Below are positions 56,401-63,986 of a DNA stretch of 64,000 bases, in pieces. The notes beneath the pieces were generated by a model. That model worked only from the letters and a program-made list of their open reading frames with translations, was not told the DNA's origin and ran no database searches. The position numbers were made by a program, and so were the translations under genes. The DNA is taken from contig JBBFKY010000003.1 of NCBI GenBank assembly GCA_037481875.1, positions 303,235 through 367,234 of the forward strand, read 5' to 3'. This stretch comes from Desulfosoma sp. GTDB taxonomy: Bacteria > Desulfobacterota > Syntrophobacteria > Syntrophobacterales > DSM-9756. How positions within the stretch are numbered: the stretch's first letter is position 1; every line of letters begins with the position of its first letter.

Positions 56401-56480
56401 AAAAAAGGGCCGTGGGAACATCCCACGGCCCTAACAAAAAAAGCCGTGGGCAAACCTGGATCTGCGGTCTGCCCACGGCT
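56401..56480 (-). promoter_or_regulatory. Tandem terminators of a transcription attenuator
   Basis: Minus-strand order: terminator 1 has an 11-bp perfect stem (arms 56470-56480 and 56442-56452, CCGTGGGC core) and seven T. Terminator 2 has an 11-bp perfect stem (56421-56431 and 56407-56417) with a 3-nt loop and six T. Competing pairings exist. GCGGTCTGCCC in the leader frame (56509-56519) is an exact 11-nt complement of GGGCAGACCGC (56464-56474), which overlaps the 5' arm of terminator 1. The freed 3' arm of terminator 1 can pair (8 bp, CCCACGGC with GCCGTGGG) with the 5' arm of terminator 2. Read-through would turn on livK. Confidence 0.8.
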
Positions 56481-56500
56481 AACTTGGCGGAGTGTCGACG

Positions 56501-56572
56501 TCACCGACGGGCAGACCGCCTGAGGTAGCCGTAGCCGTAATAGTCATATCGCCGGGAAACCGAAAAAACCAT
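56501..56572 (-). CDS. Tyrosine-rich leader peptide of the liv operon
   Basis: A 23-codon frame, ATG at 56572 and TGA at 56501-56503, too short for ordinary gene calling. AGAGGAG lies 4-5 nt upstream, a strong ribosome site. Residues 9-16 read YDYYGYGY, five Tyr codons in eight, with a Phe at position 3; the rest is basic. Codons 18-22 contain the antiterminator arm GCGGTCTGCCC. A ribosome that stalls at the Tyr codons leaves that arm free, while one that reaches the stop covers it. This is the arrangement of classic amino-acid leader peptides (trpL, pheL). The peptide itself probably has no other role. Confidence 0.78.
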   Translation of the reverse strand: MVFSVSRRYDYYGYGYLRRSARR

Positions 56573-56627
56573 GATGCTCCTCTGCCTCATGAAACCCTGC
56601 CCGTCCATCGGAACCCTTTTCGCCTCT

Positions 56628-56657
56628 CGTTTACCTGCTCCCGCGTTCCTGTGTCAA
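56628..56657 (-). promoter_or_regulatory. Predicted promoter of the attenuated liv operon
   Basis: On the minus strand TTGACA (56652-56657) and TAAACG (56628-56633) are 18 nt apart. The -35 overlaps the stop codon of the upstream isomerase gene. Transcription would begin about 50 nt before the leader-peptide start. Confidence 0.6.
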
Positions 56658-57181
56658 GCTGAAACTCTTGATCCTTGTGCACCTTTATCAGGGAAAAATT
56701 CCAAGCGCCCTCCACCGGTGCAAGACGGCCGTAATTCCCTCTTGGATGCCTCGCAGATATCCTTGATCTCGATGTCGAATTCGGCGTAGGTGCCCGCACC
56801 AGGTTTGTTGAAATCGGCCACAACCACATCATCTCGAAGTTCTCGGACCAAAAATTCCACAAGACATCGGTTGCGCATCTCTCGATAAACCCTGCCCGGC
56901 TTCAGCCGCTCGGGCTTGTAGTCGCTTCTCGGCAATTCTCGAACCAGTTCAGGGTCATAGGGACCGAAGATCTCTTCCGGAGGCACATAGACGGAGACAC
57001 GGTCCCCGATTTTTTTGTTCATGATAGCCGCTTCCACCGATGGATATTGCACATCCACACCATAGACGAAGGTGCACGTTCCAGGAGGTGCTTCGGTCAC
57101 TGTGCCGTCGGGGGATATGGTTTTCAGGGTGAAATCAATGGTGACTTTCATGCACGGTTTGACTTGCAGAGCTTCTTTCAT
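56654..57181 (-). CDS. FKBP/SlyD-like peptidyl-prolyl isomerase
   Basis: A 175-residue cytoplasmic protein of the FKBP/SlyD type. The FKBP fold is interrupted by the insert-in-flap domain: VTIDFTLKTISPDGTVTEAPPGTCTFVYGVD, KIGDRVSVYVPPEEIFGPYDPELVRELPRSDY, then DFNKPGAGTYAEFDIEIKDI. There is no His-rich metal tail as in E. coli SlyD. I chose the ATG at 57181 (GGAGAA at a normal distance); another ATG lies three codons upstream. Its 3' end carries the -35 box of the liv promoter. Confidence 0.83.
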   Translation of the reverse strand: MKEALQVKPCMKVTIDFTLKTISPDGTVTEAPPGTCTFVYGVDVQYPSVEAAIMNKKIGDRVSVYVPPEEIFGPYDPELVRELPRSDYKPERLKPGRVYREMRNRCLVEFLVRELRDDVVVADFNKPGAGTYAEFDIEIKDICEASKRELRPSCTGGGRLEFFPDKGAQGSRVSA

Positions 57182-57761
57182 GGGCGGCATTCTCCTTTGT
57201 GAACGAACGAAAATCTTGATGATTACCCAAACTATCTAAGACTCTTCGTCATGGATGTCTAGAAGGCTTTCCGAAAACATTGTTCGGCTGCCTAGGAGTA
57301 GCGTTCGACTCACCTTTCGTAGGGATCGTGAAACGCCTCGTGATGTTCGGGAACGGTCCAGGAACCCCTCCGCAAGTCAGGAGAATTTCCGAGATCCTTC
57401 GTAAGGGCGAATCGGTGTGTGCGCCCTATGTCCACGCTGGGCCACATGGATTTTGAAGGCCGACTCTTCAGTCTGTCCTGCAGAAGACGGCTCGAGTTCG
57501 TCCGACGGCATGAACGGACAAGGCTACTTCCCACAAAACAAAGCCGTTTTTTCTCTTGAGTTCACTTCACATGTGCTATAGGGATGCCCTCGGGTTTTTC
57601 CTTAAGGCCAAAGCGCTGCAAGCAAGATTCTAGTATGCGCCGAAAACAAAATGCACAACACGAGGACCCACCCTCGGCGCATCGTGAAAAGGTTTGCCTG
57701 CAACGGGTATGAATGAAATAAGTCTTCAAGCAGGTTTCTAACCAACGGCGGATAGAGTCCC
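57182..57761. other. Spacer with decayed repeat and a long hairpin
   Basis: No gene is supported. At 57262-57298, TAGAAGGCTTTCCGAAAAC and an inverted GTTCGGCTGCCTAGGA look like the collapsed termini of the repeat family. At 57396-57424, GTAAGGGCGAATCGG...CGCCCTA looks like its core. Further on, ATGCGCCGA (57635-57643) pairs with TCGGCGCAT (57674-57682), competing with an inner CGAGG/CCTCG, without a T-run. TTGAGT/TATAGG near 57556-57582 is a weak promoter candidate for pgeF. Confidence 0.4.
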
Positions 57762-58556
57762 ATGAGCCCGTGCGAGCACCCCCTGAACCCTTTTGTGTGG
57801 CCCCAACTCAGTGCCGTCTCCGGACTTGTTCACGCCGTTTTTACACGCCACGGTGGAGTCAGTGACCCGCCTTACGCAACACTCAATGCGGCCCTGAACA
57901 ATGGGGACAATCCGAAAGCCGTCTCGGAAAACCTGAGAAGGATCACCTCCTGGATCGGCTTGAAAATGTTGGTCACCGCACCCCAAGTGCACGGCTCCCA
58001 GGTGCTCGTGGTGGATCAAACCTCGTTGAACACCTTTCCACTAAAGACCGAAAACGGCTTTTCCCTCGCCATCGGTCCTCAGGCCGACGCTATGGTCACC
58101 TCCATGGTGCATGTCGGTCTCTTGATCAAGATTGCCGACTGCCAAGCCGTTTTCCTTGTCGACCCGCTGAGACGTGTCGTGGCTAACGTGCATTGCGGCT
58201 GGAGGGGAAGCGTCCAAAATATTTTGGCTCAAACCGTCCAGGTCATGCAGGCCCGGTTTGGAACCCGTCCCGAAGACCTTTTGGCGGCCATCAGCCCGTC
58301 CTTGGGACCTTGTTGCGCGGAATTCCGCAGCTATGCCTCCGAAATTCCTCAAGAATTGTGGGAATTTCAAATCCGTCCCACTTATTTCGATTTTTGGGCT
58401 GTCAGTCGATATCAGCTCACAGCATGCGGGCTGCGGCCTGAAAACATCTACACGGCAGGTGAATGCACCGTGTGCCGTCGAGACATCTATTTCAGTTACC
58501 GCGGTGAAAAAACCAAGGGCCGCATGGCGGCGGTAATCGGATTGACATCAGATTAG
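57762..58556 (+). CDS. pgeF: Purine nucleoside phosphorylase/laccase-domain protein (YfiH/PgeF family)
   Basis: A 264-residue Cu-oxidase_4 (laccase-domain) protein. The metal-site motifs are present: PQVHGSQVLVVD (His), IADCQAVFLVD (Cys) and NVHCGWRGSVQNIL (His). Family members act as purine nucleoside phosphorylases or adenosine deaminases, and E. coli YfiH also corrects mis-incorporated Ser in peptidoglycan precursors. It lies 15 nt before pyrK, so it is probably co-expressed with pyrimidine synthesis genes. Confidence 0.88.
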   Translation: MSPCEHPLNPFVWPQLSAVSGLVHAVFTRHGGVSDPPYATLNAALNNGDNPKAVSENLRRITSWIGLKMLVTAPQVHGSQVLVVDQTSLNTFPLKTENGFSLAIGPQADAMVTSMVHVGLLIKIADCQAVFLVDPLRRVVANVHCGWRGSVQNILAQTVQVMQARFGTRPEDLLAAISPSLGPCCAEFRSYASEIPQELWEFQIRPTYFDFWAVSRYQLTACGLRPENIYTAGECTVCRRDIYFSYRGEKTKGRMAAVIGLTSD

Positions 58557-58571
58557 GGAAAGTTCAAACGA

Positions 58572-59444
58572 GTGCCTAGGGTTCAGGAAAAAGCCAAAAT
58601 TCTCGAAAATCACAAGGAAGCGGAAGGAATCTACCGCCTTGTGCTTTATGCACCGAGAATCGTCCCCACCGCTCGCCCAGGTCAGTTTGTCATGGTGCGG
58701 GTCGCTTCGGAAGGATCGGACCCTTTGTTGGCCCGACCCTTTTCCTTTCATCGGCTTCATAAAGAAGACGGCCTCTTTGAACTTTTGGTAAGAGTTGTCG
58801 GCAGGGGGACACAGCTTCTATCGCAAAGCCGTCCAGGAAGTCCCCTGCAGGTGGTGGGGCCTTTGGGACGTGGGTTCACCTTACCGACCAGCGCGCAAGA
58901 GACCGTGTTTTTCGTGGCCGGAGGCATCGGGATCGCGCCGCTTCAAGCCCTGCTTGACCATGTGCTGACCACCACCCATAAAGATCATCCGGAACGTGTT
59001 TATCTTTTTTACGGAGTTCGTACGGCCGGCGAATTCATCTCCTTGAATTCATTAAAGCGAACCGGAATACACTTGGTATTAAGCACCGATGATGGATCGA
59101 CGGGACAATCGGGCACGGTGGTGGAAGCGGTGCAGCAGTCCGTGAAAGATCTTTCGTCGATGCCGGAACGACTCTATGCGTGCGGCTCTTTGCCCATGCA
59201 GGTGAGTCTGGCTCGTTGGGTTCAAGGGCGTAACATTTTTGTTGAAATGTCCCTGGAATCCATGATGGCCTGCGGCCTTGGGGCTTGCTTAGGTTGTGCT
59301 TTGCCCGCCGTGCATGCCGACGGCCCCGAGGTGGAACACTATCTTCATGTTTGTCAAGACGGTCCTGTTTTAGACCCGAGAAGGATACGATGGGACAAAG
59401 TCCAACCCCTCATGGTTCGGCCCCAGACCTACGTGTCTCTTTAG
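58572..59444 (+). CDS. pyrK: Dihydroorotate dehydrogenase electron-transfer subunit PyrK
   Basis: The FAD and [2Fe-2S] subunit that passes electrons from dihydroorotate to NAD+. The 290-residue protein has an FAD motif ARPFSFHR (about 54-61), a NAD-binding GGIGIAPLQALLDH (about 117-130), and the cluster ligands Cys234, Cys239, Cys242 and Cys261 (CGLGACLGC ... VCQDGPV). The GTG start is 15 nt after pgeF. It overlaps pyrD by 55 nt. Confidence 0.94.
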   Translation: MPRVQEKAKILENHKEAEGIYRLVLYAPRIVPTARPGQFVMVRVASEGSDPLLARPFSFHRLHKEDGLFELLVRVVGRGTQLLSQSRPGSPLQVVGPLGRGFTLPTSAQETVFFVAGGIGIAPLQALLDHVLTTTHKDHPERVYLFYGVRTAGEFISLNSLKRTGIHLVLSTDDGSTGQSGTVVEAVQQSVKDLSSMPERLYACGSLPMQVSLARWVQGRNIFVEMSLESMMACGLGACLGCALPAVHADGPEVEHYLHVCQDGPVLDPRRIRWDKVQPLMVRPQTYVSL

Positions 59445-60391
59445 GGCCGCTGCAACTGGCCAATCCGGTGCTCACCGCCTCGGGAACTTTCGGCTACGGG
59501 CTGGAATTTTCCGATTTTGTAGATCTTTCTCGGCTAGGCGGCATCGTTGTTAAAGGCCTTTCCTTGAAACCTCGACCGGGGAATCCGCCGCCTCGTCTCG
59601 CCGAAACCCCCTGCGGCCTGCTCAATGCCATCGGCTTGGAAAATGTGGGCGTCGAAAAGTTCATCGAGGACAAACTACCACTGCTTCGCCAGAGGGGTGC
59701 CCTGATTATCGTCAACATTCTGGGCAACACCGTGGAAGAATACGCCGAATTGGCGGCTCTTCTTTCAGGTGTCCCAGGAATCGCCGCTTTAGAAATCAAT
59801 ATCAGTTGTCCCAACGTGAAAAAGGGTGGCATGGTTTTCGGCACCGACCCTCACATGGCGGCTCAGGTCGTCGCCGCCGTGCGCAAGCGTACGCACCTGC
59901 CTCTCATCACAAAACTAAGCCCGAATGTCACTTCCATAGCGGACATTGCTCGTGCCGTCGTGGATGCGGGTTCGGATATCCTCTCCTGCATCAATACCGT
60001 TTCAGCCATGGCCGTGGATCCCTTCAGCCGGCGTCCCAAGTTGGCCAACATTCTTGGAGGGCTGTCCGGGCCCGCCATTAAGCCCATCGCCTTGCGATGT
60101 GTGTATGAAACCGTGCAAGCGGTCTCCTGTCCCGTTATCGGCATCGGAGGGATTCAAACGGCTCTGGATGCTTTGGAATTCCTTCTGGTGGGGGCTTCGG
60201 CCGTTCAGGTGGGAACCGCCAATTTTGTTCACCCCAGGGCCAGCTTGGACATTCTTGACGGTATCGAAAGGTTTTGCCGTCAGCAAGGTCTCGGCGCGAT
60301 CACCGATTACATCGGCACTTTGGACACTTCATGCCGCTTTCCCCTCGCCGACATGTCCTGTGACTTGTCACATCCGAGGCCCTTTCCCTGA
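59390..60391 (+). CDS. pyrD: Dihydroorotate dehydrogenase, class 1B catalytic subunit
   Basis: Oxidises dihydroorotate to orotate. The 333-residue FMN barrel has NPVLTASGTFGYG, INISCPNVKKGG with the catalytic Cys typical of classes 1A/1B, ITKLSPNVTSI, NTVSAMAVD, and the FMN phosphate loop GIGGIQTALDALEFLLVGASAVQVGT. The ATG at 59390 has AAGGA upstream and overlaps pyrK by 55 nt. With PyrK it forms the NAD+-linked enzyme. The last ~15 residues (DMSCDLSHPRPFP) are not conserved. Confidence 0.96.
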   Translation: MGQSPTPHGSAPDLRVSLGPLQLANPVLTASGTFGYGLEFSDFVDLSRLGGIVVKGLSLKPRPGNPPPRLAETPCGLLNAIGLENVGVEKFIEDKLPLLRQRGALIIVNILGNTVEEYAELAALLSGVPGIAALEINISCPNVKKGGMVFGTDPHMAAQVVAAVRKRTHLPLITKLSPNVTSIADIARAVVDAGSDILSCINTVSAMAVDPFSRRPKLANILGGLSGPAIKPIALRCVYETVQAVSCPVIGIGGIQTALDALEFLLVGASAVQVGTANFVHPRASLDILDGIERFCRQQGLGAITDYIGTLDTSCRFPLADMSCDLSHPRPFP

Positions 60392-60449
60392 TCGCCCCGA
60401 AACCCGGGCGCAGACTAAAACGTTCAGCGCCAAATTCTCCTGTGTCACA

Positions 60450-61037
60450 TCATCTGCGGGTGAAATGCTTTCCTTCCAAACGACACTGGCGAAGCCACGC
60501 CGGGTCCTTTTCGATATCCTTTTTCCCTTCCAATTCCCTGAAACAGAGTTCCCCGACCACTCGGCCGCCTACGGCGTCCATAAAGTAAGTGAAGGTGAGC
60601 CTCGCACAGTCAAAAAGACGTTTCCCGCGAGTCGCCGCGGCACTGAGCAGGTAACCTCTTTTGCTCACCCCTTCTTCCTCGGGCTTTGAAGAGGGATGGG
60701 CTTGTTCTTGCAAGCTTTTTTTCATGAACAAGGCTTGACAGCGATCGATAAGCAGCTTCACTTGTCCGGTGACATTGTAGAAATACACGGGAGTGGCTAG
60801 CACGATGCCTTCGGCTTTTTCCAGCAGAGGATAAACCTCTTGCATATCATCCTTAACGACACACTGACCTGTTTCATCGCAGCCGCCGCACCCGAGACAG
60901 CCCTGCATGGAGAGTTTTCTCACGTAAATGGGGCTGACTAAAGCCCCTTCCTCTTGGGCTCCTTCCAAAAAAGCATCCAGCATCTTATCCGTGTTTCCAC
61001 CTACCCGCGGTGATCCGTAAATCCCCACAATATGCAT
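60450..61037 (-). CDS. NADPH-dependent FMN reductase-like iron-sulfur flavoprotein
   Basis: A 195-residue flavodoxin-fold protein. The FMN phosphate loop is GIYGSPRVGGNTDKML, and CLGCGGCDETGQC (around residues 47-59) looks like the four-Cys cluster motif of iron-sulfur flavoproteins (Isf). ATPVYFYNVTGQVKLLIDRCQ is the standard flavin contact. It is likely an electron-transfer flavoprotein in an anaerobe; its partner is unknown. It stands alone, facing pyrD. Confidence 0.88.
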   Translation of the reverse strand: MHIVGIYGSPRVGGNTDKMLDAFLEGAQEEGALVSPIYVRKLSMQGCLGCGGCDETGQCVVKDDMQEVYPLLEKAEGIVLATPVYFYNVTGQVKLLIDRCQALFMKKSLQEQAHPSSKPEEEGVSKRGYLLSAAATRGKRLFDCARLTFTYFMDAVGGRVVGELCFRELEGKKDIEKDPAWLRQCRLEGKHFTRR

Positions 61038-61070
61038 GAATTCTTCTCCTTTGTTGGAAAACCTTCGTGA

Positions 61071-61100
61071 TTGAAAGCACGTACGCGCCTATGCTATAGA
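61071..61100 (+). promoter_or_regulatory. Predicted promoter of the second liv operon
   Basis: TTGAAA (61071-61076) and TATAGA (61095-61100) with an 18-nt spacer, about 70 nt before the livJ-like start codon. Confidence 0.6.
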
Positions 61101-61169
61101 GGCTTTCGTCTTGGATCGACTGTGATGTCCCATAAACCCCATCACTTTTCAAGCCAAGGAGGAAAAACC

Positions 61170-62342
61170 ATGTCGCGACGAAAACCCTTGATTGTTTTTT
61201 TTGCTTTCTTAGCCGTCGTAGGCTACCTGTCCATGGCGTCGGCTGCGAACACGATCAAGATCGGTTTTAACATTCCTCTCACCGGCGACATTCCCAAAGT
61301 GGGAGAAGGATCCAAGTACGCGGCCGAAATTTTTCTGGCGGAGGTGAATGGGGCCGGTGGCATCAAGGTCGGAGACAAGACCTACTTACTGCAGTTTATT
61401 TATGAGGACAACGAATCCAAAGCGGAATCGGCTACGGCTGCTGCCCTGAAGCTCATCACGCAAGACCAGGTCCTGGCCATCGTTGGACCTCAGGCCAGCA
61501 AACAAGCCATTCCCGCAGGGGAAGTGTGTAATTCTTACAAGACTCCAATGATTTCCCCATGGTCGACCAATCCTCAGACCACATTGAACCGCCCTTATGT
61601 GTTTCGAGCCTGTTTCTTGGATCCTTTTCAGGGACCGGTAGCGGCCAAGTTCGCTACTGAAGAATTTCAAGCCAAAAAAGCCGCAGTCCTTTATGACATT
61701 GCCAGCGATTATCCCAAGGGACTCGCTGAATATTTTAAGGAAGCTTTTGAAAAGATTCACGGACCCGGTTCTGTGGTGGCTTTTGAAACCTTTACCACCA
61801 AGGATCGCGATTTCAGTGCGCAGCTGACCAACATCATCAAATCCGGCGCCGATGTTCTCTTTACCCCTCAATACTACGACGAAGTGCCCCTGATCGTAAA
61901 ACAGGCCCATCAATTGGGATGGAAGAAACCCATCATGGGCAGTGATAGTTGGGGTTCGGCGGAACTCATGAAACTGTGCGGGGATGACTGCAAGGGGCTC
62001 TTTTTCACCACCCACTATGCGGCTGCGGGAGCTAAAGGGGCCACCAAAGAGTTTATCGACAAATACAATGCCAAATACGGGTATGTGCCGGACGATGTGG
62101 CGGCCCTCACCTGGGATGCCATTCGGCTTCTGGTTCAAGCCATTCAAAACACGGGAGGGCTAACCGGGGATCTGGAAAAAGACCGTGATAACGTGAAGAA
62201 TGCTTTGGCCCAAATCAAGGACTTTGAAGGTATCACCGGGAAAATGACTTTCACCCCTGAAGGCGATCCCATCAAGTGCGCCGTGGTGGTGAAGATCAGT
62301 GATAAGGGGGAATTTGAATTTTACAAGTCCGTATGCCCATAA
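61170..62342 (+). CDS. Second branched-chain-type ABC substrate-binding protein
   Basis: A 390-residue exported binding protein. The signal peptide is MSRRKPLIVFFAFLAVVGYL ... ASA, then NTIKIGFNIPLTGDIPKVGEGSKYAAE. Core motifs are AIVGPQASKQAIPAGEVCN, DFSAQLTNIIKSGADVLFTPQYYDEVPLIVKQA, and a C-terminal FEGITGKMTFTPEGDPIK. It is only distantly similar to the binding protein at 55190-56371, so the ligand probably differs. I start at 61170 behind AAGGAGG; the frame opens further up but without a ribosome site. Its permease gene is 700 nt downstream, beyond a repeat element. Confidence 0.93.
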   Translation: MSRRKPLIVFFAFLAVVGYLSMASAANTIKIGFNIPLTGDIPKVGEGSKYAAEIFLAEVNGAGGIKVGDKTYLLQFIYEDNESKAESATAAALKLITQDQVLAIVGPQASKQAIPAGEVCNSYKTPMISPWSTNPQTTLNRPYVFRACFLDPFQGPVAAKFATEEFQAKKAAVLYDIASDYPKGLAEYFKEAFEKIHGPGSVVAFETFTTKDRDFSAQLTNIIKSGADVLFTPQYYDEVPLIVKQAHQLGWKKPIMGSDSWGSAELMKLCGDDCKGLFFTTHYAAAGAKGATKEFIDKYNAKYGYVPDDVAALTWDAIRLLVQAIQNTGGLTGDLEKDRDNVKNALAQIKDFEGITGKMTFTPEGDPIKCAVVVKISDKGEFEFYKSVCP

Positions 62343-62360
62343 CCCATGGTGCGGCGTAAC

Positions 62361-62742
62361 CTAGGGGGGCTTGTCCGAAAGAGAGAAAAGGCAATGGTTT
62401 TTCTGGGAGCAGGGGCCTTCGGCCCGCCATCTGTGCGGGTGGAGAACCTTCGCTCCGAGAAAAATAGCTCCGATTCAGGTTTGTAGGGGCGAGGCGGCGC
62501 CTCACCCCTACCTGAAACAGCGTTCGTATCAGAGGTCATTGGGCGTTTTCGGTCAACCCTCTCGAGTTTTTCCCAGAACCAATTTTGCCGTGGGACCGCG
62601 GGCGCCCCGCCCGCTCAAATGGCGGGACAAGAGCCCGCTGACGAAAAGATACAGGTGTCGGCTGGTAGGGACGAGGCGGCGCCTCGCTCCTACCGGAAAA
62701 GGTATTCGAGGCGCCAATCATTGTGTGCTCTTGGACACGCTC
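62361..62742. repeat. Composite inverted-repeat element, copy D
   Basis: The left end is CTAGGGGGGCTTGTCCGAAA. The right end (62722-62742) is an imperfect inverse with GGACACGCTCT. It contains two core palindromes of the family, GTAGGGGCGAGGCGGCGCC at 62483-62511 and GTAGGGACGAGGCGGCGCC at 62665-62693. Each is preceded by a GC-rich GGGCC/CGGGC module, so it looks like two units in tandem. It lies inside the second liv operon. Confidence 0.68.
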
Positions 62743-62929
62743 TCGATGGCAAGCCGAAAGATAGCAATCAGCATGGGCTCTCACTTCATGGCATCCACGA
62801 AGACCGGCAAAAAGGGGCAAGCCTTGGTTTTTCTGAAAGCACAGGAAACCGGCAGGGAACGCTCCCCTTATAGCATCATTCGGTGGGTCCAGTTTTGAAC
62901 GAAAGTCTTGCTTGATTGCTCACATGGAC

Positions 62930-62966
62930 GGGCTCCCTCGCCCTCCCTCGTACGGCGAGGGAGCCC
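62930..62966 (+). other. Intercistronic hairpin before livH of the second operon
   Basis: GGGCTCCCTCGCC (62930-62942) pairs perfectly with GGCGAGGGAGCCC (62954-62966): 13 bp with an 11-nt loop. There is no T-run. It occupies the same place, between binding protein and permease, as the terminator hairpin of the first liv operon, and probably stabilises the upstream message or reduces read-through. The rest of 62743-63042 shows no gene. Confidence 0.6.
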
Positions 62967-63042
62967 TTGCCTTGCAACGGGGTTTTTCCGGGAATCCCCG
63001 AAGCGTTTCAACGTCAACCCTTAGAGAAAAACGGAACGGCTC

Positions 63043-63969
63043 GTGGATTTGCTTCTGCAAAACATCCTGAACGCTCTTCAGTGGGGAAGTTTTTACGCCC
63101 TGATCGCTCTGGGCTACACCCTGGTCTATGGGGTGTTGCTCTTGATCAATTTCGCCCACGGAGACATCTTCATGGTAGGGGCCTACATCGGCTTTTTCGT
63201 CGCTAATTTCCTCTTGGGCGTCTATGCTTTTAAATTGCCCGTAAGCCTTTCTCCACCCTTGGTTTTCGTGCTTACCCTTTTGGCCGCTATGGTTTTGACG
63301 GCTCTTGTGGGTGTCACTTTGGAAAGAGTGGCCTATCGGCCGTTGCGACGTCGTGGTGCCCCGCGTCTTTATGTGGTCATCACCGCTCTGATGTGCGGCT
63401 TGCTTTTGGAAAATGGCAATTTGGCTCTTCTCGGAGCCAGCCGACGCAGTTTTCCCACCCTGATTCCCACAACGGTCTATGACGTAGCCGGCGTGCTTGT
63501 CACCAACGTGAAAATCCTCGTCATCATCGCGACCATTCTTGTCTTTATTTTTTTAGAGACCGTCGTGCGCAAAACAAAGCTCGGCATGGCCATGAGGGCT
63601 ATTTCCTATGATCGCATGGCCGTTCCCCTGATGGGTATTCCTGTGGATCGTGTCATTGTTTTCACTTTCGTTCTGGGGTCTTCCATGGCGGCTTTGGGAG
63701 GGGTGCTTTTCGCTTCGGCTTACCCGGTTCTAGAACCCTACATGGGGGCTCTCATCGGCTGGAAAGCTTTTATTGCGGCGGTCATCGGCGGCATCGGTGA
63801 AATTCGAGGGGCCTTTGTGGGCGGATTTCTTCTCGGCTTTGTGGAGATTTTTGTAGCCGCTTTCTTCCCGTCCACACTGAGGGATCTTATCGCCTTCAGC
63901 ATTTTGCTGGTGTTTTTGAGTTTCCGTCCTACAGGCATTTTCGGTGTCGCACGGGCCACCAAAATCTGA
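63043..63969 (+). CDS. livH: Second branched-chain-type ABC permease LivH
   Basis: A 308-residue permease with the LivH signatures YALIALGYTLVYGVLLLINFAHGDIFMVGAYIG, RAISYDRMAVPLMGIPV and IGWKAFIAAVIGGIGEIRGAFVGG; about eight membrane helices. The start is GTG at 63043. It belongs to the operon begun by the binding-protein gene at 61170 and is distinct from the LivH at 54194-55096. Confidence 0.94.
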   Translation: MDLLLQNILNALQWGSFYALIALGYTLVYGVLLLINFAHGDIFMVGAYIGFFVANFLLGVYAFKLPVSLSPPLVFVLTLLAAMVLTALVGVTLERVAYRPLRRRGAPRLYVVITALMCGLLLENGNLALLGASRRSFPTLIPTTVYDVAGVLVTNVKILVIIATILVFIFLETVVRKTKLGMAMRAISYDRMAVPLMGIPVDRVIVFTFVLGSSMAALGGVLFASAYPVLEPYMGALIGWKAFIAAVIGGIGEIRGAFVGGFLLGFVEIFVAAFFPSTLRDLIAFSILLVFLSFRPTGIFGVARATKI

Positions 63970-63986
63970 GTGCAGGACAGAAGAGC

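Noticed and set aside
55262-56434. 390-residue plus-strand open frame
   Set aside because: Antisense to livK and its leader; rich in His/Arg/Phe as expected of a shadow frame.
61032-61070. Short Phe-rich frame (HEFFSF) before the second liv operon
   Set aside because: It has no ribosome site, overlaps the start of the opposite-strand flavoprotein gene, lies upstream of the predicted promoter, and no terminator or alternative pairing follows.
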